Shown: piece by piece, positions 39,596 through 42,863 of the stretch
Layout: the number at the start of each line of letters is the position of its first letter
Numbering within the stretch: position 1 is the stretch's first letter
NCBI RefSeq assembly: GCF_001507855.1
Contig: NZ_LGEN01000030.1
Span: 1 to 42,863 of the forward strand
Direction: 5' to 3'
Length of the DNA: 42,863 nucleotides
Source: Halomonas sp. 54_146
Lineage (GTDB): Bacteria > Pseudomonadota > Gammaproteobacteria > Pseudomonadales > Halomonadaceae
Translations under genes and position numbers: made by a program
The notes under the pieces: model-generated
The model's input: only the letters and a program-made list of their open reading frames with translations
Databases searched by the model: none
Told to the model about the DNA's origin: nothing

Positions 39596-41845
39596 ATGGC
39601 TGAAAAACAAAGATTTTTATTTGGAAGAGGCGAAAAGCTCGCTGATAAAGTCAAGTATAGAAGTGGCTTTGGGGAGTCTGAACCAGTTTATGATTTGGCG
39701 TTTCAAAAAAGGCGCTTTCAAGAACATCTATCCAATATATCTGACCAATTGGAGCAGATCCCTGATGAAAAGCTTGCCAATGGTAATGCTGTAATTGGGA
39801 TCACGCTACATCCCAAGTACCTCTCAAGGTCTGCATTCCCATCCCTACTTTTAAACGAACTGGGCCTAAGATTATTGGGCAGCAGGTCCACGAAAATCAA
39901 GCCTGCAAAAGGAAAAGGTAGCGACGAAACTGATGGGGCATTATCTACATTTTTGTTCGTATCAGCAAAAAGAAAAACAATACAATCCCTAGGAGACAAG
40001 ATATCTCAAATAACAGAATCTTCCGATATTCTGGAAGACTTCTTAAAGTTAGAAAATGCCACATTACCTGGGCGTAATGAAAAGATGGCGGGAGAGTTCA
40101 GCTCCGCCCCGGAACCAGTAGAAGTCGTCTTACACTTCGATAGTATAAAAGATATGGATTGGGAAGACTCTTTTGTTGAGTTCGCATCCAGAGTAAATGT
40201 GGACCTAGGAATCTCAAGCTCGTATCAAAGTAGAGGCTTGCTATTTATCCCAGCGACGGGAAGTAAAAGCTCGGTAGAGCAATTAGCCGACTTTTCGTTC
40301 ATCAGGATGGTGCGGCCTATGCCAAAAATAAGGATGATTGAACAGCCTGAATTAGTCAGGGCTATGAACTTCAATGGCTCGGCAACGATTCCCAATCAAG
40401 ATTCTCTTGCAGATAGCTACAGAGTGGCTGTATTTGATGGGGGCCTGCCTGACAACCATCCTTTTGGCCGCTGGGTAAACTACATCGAACCACCTAGTGG
40501 AGCGAAAATAGGCAATCCAGTGAATCATTATACTAACCACGGGGCATTAGTGACCTCGGCATTGTTGTTTGGCCACGTTCAGCCAGGCCAGCTCGATAGG
40601 CCATATGCCTCAGTAGATCATTATAGAGTTCTTGGTGACGGCATTCGATCATCAAGTCTATATGATGTATTAACCTATGTTGACGAAGTACTCTCACAGA
40701 GCAACTATCCAATAATTTCTTTTAGCATTGGTCCTTATGAGGTTGCAGGTGATGATATTACAGCTTGGACTGCAATGCTTGACGACCATCTCGGGAGTGG
40801 AAACTGCCTAGCAGGAGTTGCGGTAGGCAACGATGGCGAAAAACCATGGCCTCAATCAAGAATTCAGGTACCCAGCGATAGTGTTAATGCCTTATCAATC
40901 GGGGCAGCTGACTGTACAACCGAAGGTTGGAAAAGAGCGCCCTATAGCTCCATCGGGCCTGGTCGAAATCCCGGCATGGTTAAACCCGACATAGTTGCGT
41001 TTGGCGGCGTAAAAACTAATGCATTTCACTTTGTTTCACCGCAATTGAATATAGTCGAAAACTATGGAACAAGCTTTGCTACTCCCTATGCTATGCGCAT
41101 CGCATCTGGTCTAAAATCATATCTAGGCTCCAGTCTCACACCAACCGCAATACGAGCATTGATGGTTCACTCAGCATCTCGCAACCAACATCCGATCGAA
41201 GAGGTTGGCTGGGGAATGCTAGGCGAATTAACTGACATTATTACGTGCCAAGATGGAGAAATAAAAGTCTTGTATCAAGGCAGATTGGAACCGGGCAAAG
41301 TCCTACGCGCCCCAATCCCTCTACCTGAACAGCAGCTAGAAGGCAATGTGAGCATTTCTGCAACCTTCTGCTATACATGCAGCACTGACCCTCATACACC
41401 CGGGGACTACACCAGGGCAGGCTTAGATATAAGTTTTAGGCCACATAAGGATAATTTTTCGAAAACGCAAGCTCGTATAGAAAAGACTGGCCAAGGAAAA
41501 ATTGACCTCGCATTTCCAGACACTGCTTCTTTTTTTAAAAATCAAGAATTTGCGTCCGAAGCAGAGCTTAGAACTGACGGTCATAAATGGGATACCATGA
41601 GGAAAAACTCTCTGACCAAAAGAGGAGCTTCTTTAAAAAATCCAGTTTTCGATATTCATTATGTCGCACGGGAACCAGGCATCAGCAATTCTCCTCAAGG
41701 CGCTGAAAAAATTCACTTTGCGTTAGTAGTTACCGTTCTGAGCAAAAAAACACCTGATCTATATGAGCAAGTTCAACAAAAATATATAAACACACTTGTT
41801 CCTATCGAACCTCAGATCGATGTACCTGTTCAGATTCGAAATTAG
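39596..41845 (+). CDS. ietS: Subtilisin-like (S8) serine protease of an IetAS-type defence pair
   Basis: This 749-aa cytosolic-looking protein has no signal peptide. The catalytic triad is D281 in VAVFDGG, H315 in YTNHGALV and S493 in GTSFATPYA, typical of the S8 family. The N-terminal 250 residues are a separate domain, and the C-terminal 200 residues have beta-rich parts (VSISATFCYT, LDISFRPHKD). GGAGG lies 9 nt before the ATG, which is one base after the ATPase stop. In IetAS the protease acts together with the ATPase in abortive or restrictive defence; the target is not known to me. It is AT-rich and followed by an 11-bp-stem terminator. Confidence 0.88.
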   Translation: MAEKQRFLFGRGEKLADKVKYRSGFGESEPVYDLAFQKRRFQEHLSNISDQLEQIPDEKLANGNAVIGITLHPKYLSRSAFPSLLLNELGLRLLGSRSTKIKPAKGKGSDETDGALSTFLFVSAKRKTIQSLGDKISQITESSDILEDFLKLENATLPGRNEKMAGEFSSAPEPVEVVLHFDSIKDMDWEDSFVEFASRVNVDLGISSSYQSRGLLFIPATGSKSSVEQLADFSFIRMVRPMPKIRMIEQPELVRAMNFNGSATIPNQDSLADSYRVAVFDGGLPDNHPFGRWVNYIEPPSGAKIGNPVNHYTNHGALVTSALLFGHVQPGQLDRPYASVDHYRVLGDGIRSSSLYDVLTYVDEVLSQSNYPIISFSIGPYEVAGDDITAWTAMLDDHLGSGNCLAGVAVGNDGEKPWPQSRIQVPSDSVNALSIGAADCTTEGWKRAPYSSIGPGRNPGMVKPDIVAFGGVKTNAFHFVSPQLNIVENYGTSFATPYAMRIASGLKSYLGSSLTPTAIRALMVHSASRNQHPIEEVGWGMLGELTDIITCQDGEIKVLYQGRLEPGKVLRAPIPLPEQQLEGNVSISATFCYTCSTDPHTPGDYTRAGLDISFRPHKDNFSKTQARIEKTGQGKIDLAFPDTASFFKNQEFASEAELRTDGHKWDTMRKNSLTKRGASLKNPVFDIHYVAREPGISNSPQGAEKIHFALVVTVLSKKTPDLYEQVQQKYINTLVPIEPQIDVPVQIRN

Positions 41846-41851
41846 CTAGAA

Positions 41852-41884
41852 GAGGCGGTGATCAACATCATCGCCTCGCTTTCT
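41852..41884 (+). terminator. Terminator after the ietS-like gene
   Basis: GAGGCGGTGAT (41852-41862) pairs with ATCATCGCCTC (41867-41877), with one G-T pair and a 4-nt loop, followed by GCTTTCT. Confidence 0.75.
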
Positions 41885-41908
41885 CACATTGATACCTTTT
41901 CTTACTTA

Positions 41909-42163
41909 CTACGACGGAGGAAGCCCACTCCGCCCTAATAAATCCCACAACAAACGAATCGCATACCAATGGTCACGAGCAGTGGTTGTACTGAATGACA
42001 TCTCTTCGAAGTAACGATGAACATGCTTCTTCCCGATTTGATGAGGCGGGCAGCCACACCAACGCACGAACTGTTCTACACGCTTTACCTGCCTACGGCG
42101 GGCTGTCTTACCTCCTCGGCAAGCGTGCTGATTAAGGGCATGCCGAATATCAGGTGGAATCAT
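41909..42163 (-). CDS. Integrase N-terminal SAM-like domain protein
   Basis: This 84-aa protein (IRHALNQHACRGGKTARRRQVKRVEQFVRWCGCPP, HVHRYFEEMSFSTTTARDHWYAIRLLWDLLGR) resembles the N-terminal core-binding domain of phage-type integrases, as a stand-alone gene. It overlaps the catalytic gene upstream by ATGA, so the two are coupled and may make a split recombinase, with the catalytic part first. It is common in such pairs on genomic islands. Confidence 0.7.
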   Translation of the reverse strand: MIPPDIRHALNQHACRGGKTARRRQVKRVEQFVRWCGCPPHQIGKKHVHRYFEEMSFSTTTARDHWYAIRLLWDLLGRSGLPPS

Positions 42164-42765
42164 CGCGCACTCCCGATGTAGCTCACAGCAATGGCAATGC
42201 GAGAATGCCCAAGCTCTCGGGCGATTGTGAGTCTAGCTGCCTTATCAACTGCCTTGGTTGCATTGCCGCCAAATGCACGGGGTAGGTGCCCGGTAAGCGC
42301 TTGATAGCGATCTACAGCGTAAGCCGAGCGGAGCTCATGAATCCGGCTAATTTCATGTCTTTGGAGTACTTCCCTCGCCGCCCTGAGGCCACCCTCTTCC
42401 CATTGCGCCCAGGTTTGGTCTGTCGGAACCAGACTGCGGGCCCCGCCCTGGACGCTGGCCGCGTAAGCGAGAGTCTCTAGCTGTCGCTCCGATGTGATAG
42501 GCACTTCCCGAATACGACCTCCCTTGGTGCCGTTGGCGACCGTAACACGCCCAGTGTCATACGCCTCCTGAAGCGCACGCTTTGCGTCAAGAAGGGAGCC
42601 TTCCTTTGCCCGAAGCCCCAGATCGCGGGCCAGCCCCACCACTGCGGCGCCGTTTTCCATGCAGGCACTGCGCAGAGCATCAACCGCTACCATCACCGCT
42701 TGCCGATCGAACCCATCGGGAATCTCGATTCGCACGTTAACCCGCGAGGCGATACCAGTATCTAC
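42160..42765 (-). pseudogene. Integrase catalytic domain, 5' truncated by an IS66-type insertion
   Basis: The residual 200 residues hold all tyrosine-recombinase residues: first Arg in LGLRAKEGSLLD, His-x-x-Arg in RIHELRSAY, His in ELGHSR and a final Tyr in VSYIGSAR. The family has an additional N-terminal part of about 100 residues that is missing. The frame stays open through the IS end to the window edge, but that stretch encodes unrelated residues. A GTG at 42789 inside the IS could start a shortened protein. The truncation probably abolishes normal function. Confidence 0.7.
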
Positions 42766-42863
42766 GTAAGCGCCATTAAACCGACCCACTTGCCCTAACC
42801 GTATTGAGCCACATTTTTTAAAGCTGGCAGCTCGGCATTCCAGGGCAAGAGAGCTTCCAGCTG
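42766..42863 (-). mobile_element. End of an IS66-family element (partial)
   Basis: On the plus strand the element opens with GTAAGCGCCATTAAACC, and IS66 elements have termini starting GTAAGCG. On the minus strand a frame ends QLEALLPWNAELPALKNVAQYG at a TAG (42795-42797); LxxLLPWN is typical of the last residues of IS66 transposase (TnpC). The transposase would therefore be transcribed towards this end. The rest lies outside the window, so the 8-bp target duplication cannot be checked. Confidence 0.72.

Larger units (their letters stand above)
26796..42863. mobile_element. Integrated element in tRNA-Thr (right end not in window)
   Basis: The element begins at the tRNA fragment and integrase. 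It carries two possible regulators, a toxin-antitoxin pair, an orphan S49 protease, an Ash-like leader and a TOPRIM/DUF927 primase-helicase, followed by a defence-type ATPase/protease pair. There are no capsid, tail, terminase, relaxase or type IV secretion genes. That set resembles P4-like satellites or small integrative elements. The full tRNA and right att site were not found, so the true end is unknown. The split integrase at the far right could belong to a second element. Confidence 0.65.

Overview
The window looks like chromosome of a moderately GC-rich gammaproteobacterium, most probably a member of the Halomonadaceae. The evidence is the style of the housekeeping genes (polA, thrB, speA, tmcA, pepD), a TRAP transporter beside a HisD-like dehydrogenase, and a Fur-boxed ferric ABC system. 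The species call is inference. Both window ends lie inside repetitive mobile DNA: the 5' end of a probable group II intron on the left and the end of an IS66-type element on the right. The window could therefore be a contig bounded by repeats.

Left, positions 1 to about 26700, is ordinary chromosome. In order it holds an entericidin-type lipoprotein, a HIT protein, a four-gene metal/lipoprotein operon (two lipoproteins, a DUF1007 protein, a NicO-type Ni/Co transporter), glycerate kinase, Dps, pepD and tmcA, a DctPQM TRAP transporter with a HisD-family dehydrogenase (possibly sulfonate catabolism), a ferric ABC importer split over three transcription units, polA, thrB-speA, a fumarylacetoacetate-hydrolase-family enzyme and a RelE/HigA-type toxin-antitoxin pair. 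This half carries about a dozen short tandem duplications, mostly of 11-16 bp, at gene ends and between genes; I did not see them in the right half.

At 26796-26842 lies a 47-nt fragment matching the 3' end of tRNA-Thr(UGU), on the minus strand and with its terminator still beside it. A tyrosine integrase follows immediately. This is the left attachment site of an integrated element that fills the rest of the window. The element carries a ParE-type toxin-antitoxin module, two tandem paralogous genes of unknown function, an AlpA/excisionase-like regulator, an orphan S49 (SppA-like) protease and a coiled-coil protein without any capsid gene. These are followed by an Ash-like leader gene full of competing RNA hairpins and by a chain of overlapping small genes ending in a TOPRIM/DUF927 primase-helicase. 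The layout resembles a P4-like satellite or integrative element.

Downstream of the replication module is an AT-rich two-gene AAA+ ATPase / subtilisin-like protease pair that matches the IetAS anti-phage architecture. It is followed by a split integrase whose 5' end has been cut off by the IS66-type element. The least explained material is the paralogous pair, the capsid-less protease/coiled-coil pair, and the hairpin-rich leader with a sequestered ribosome-binding site.
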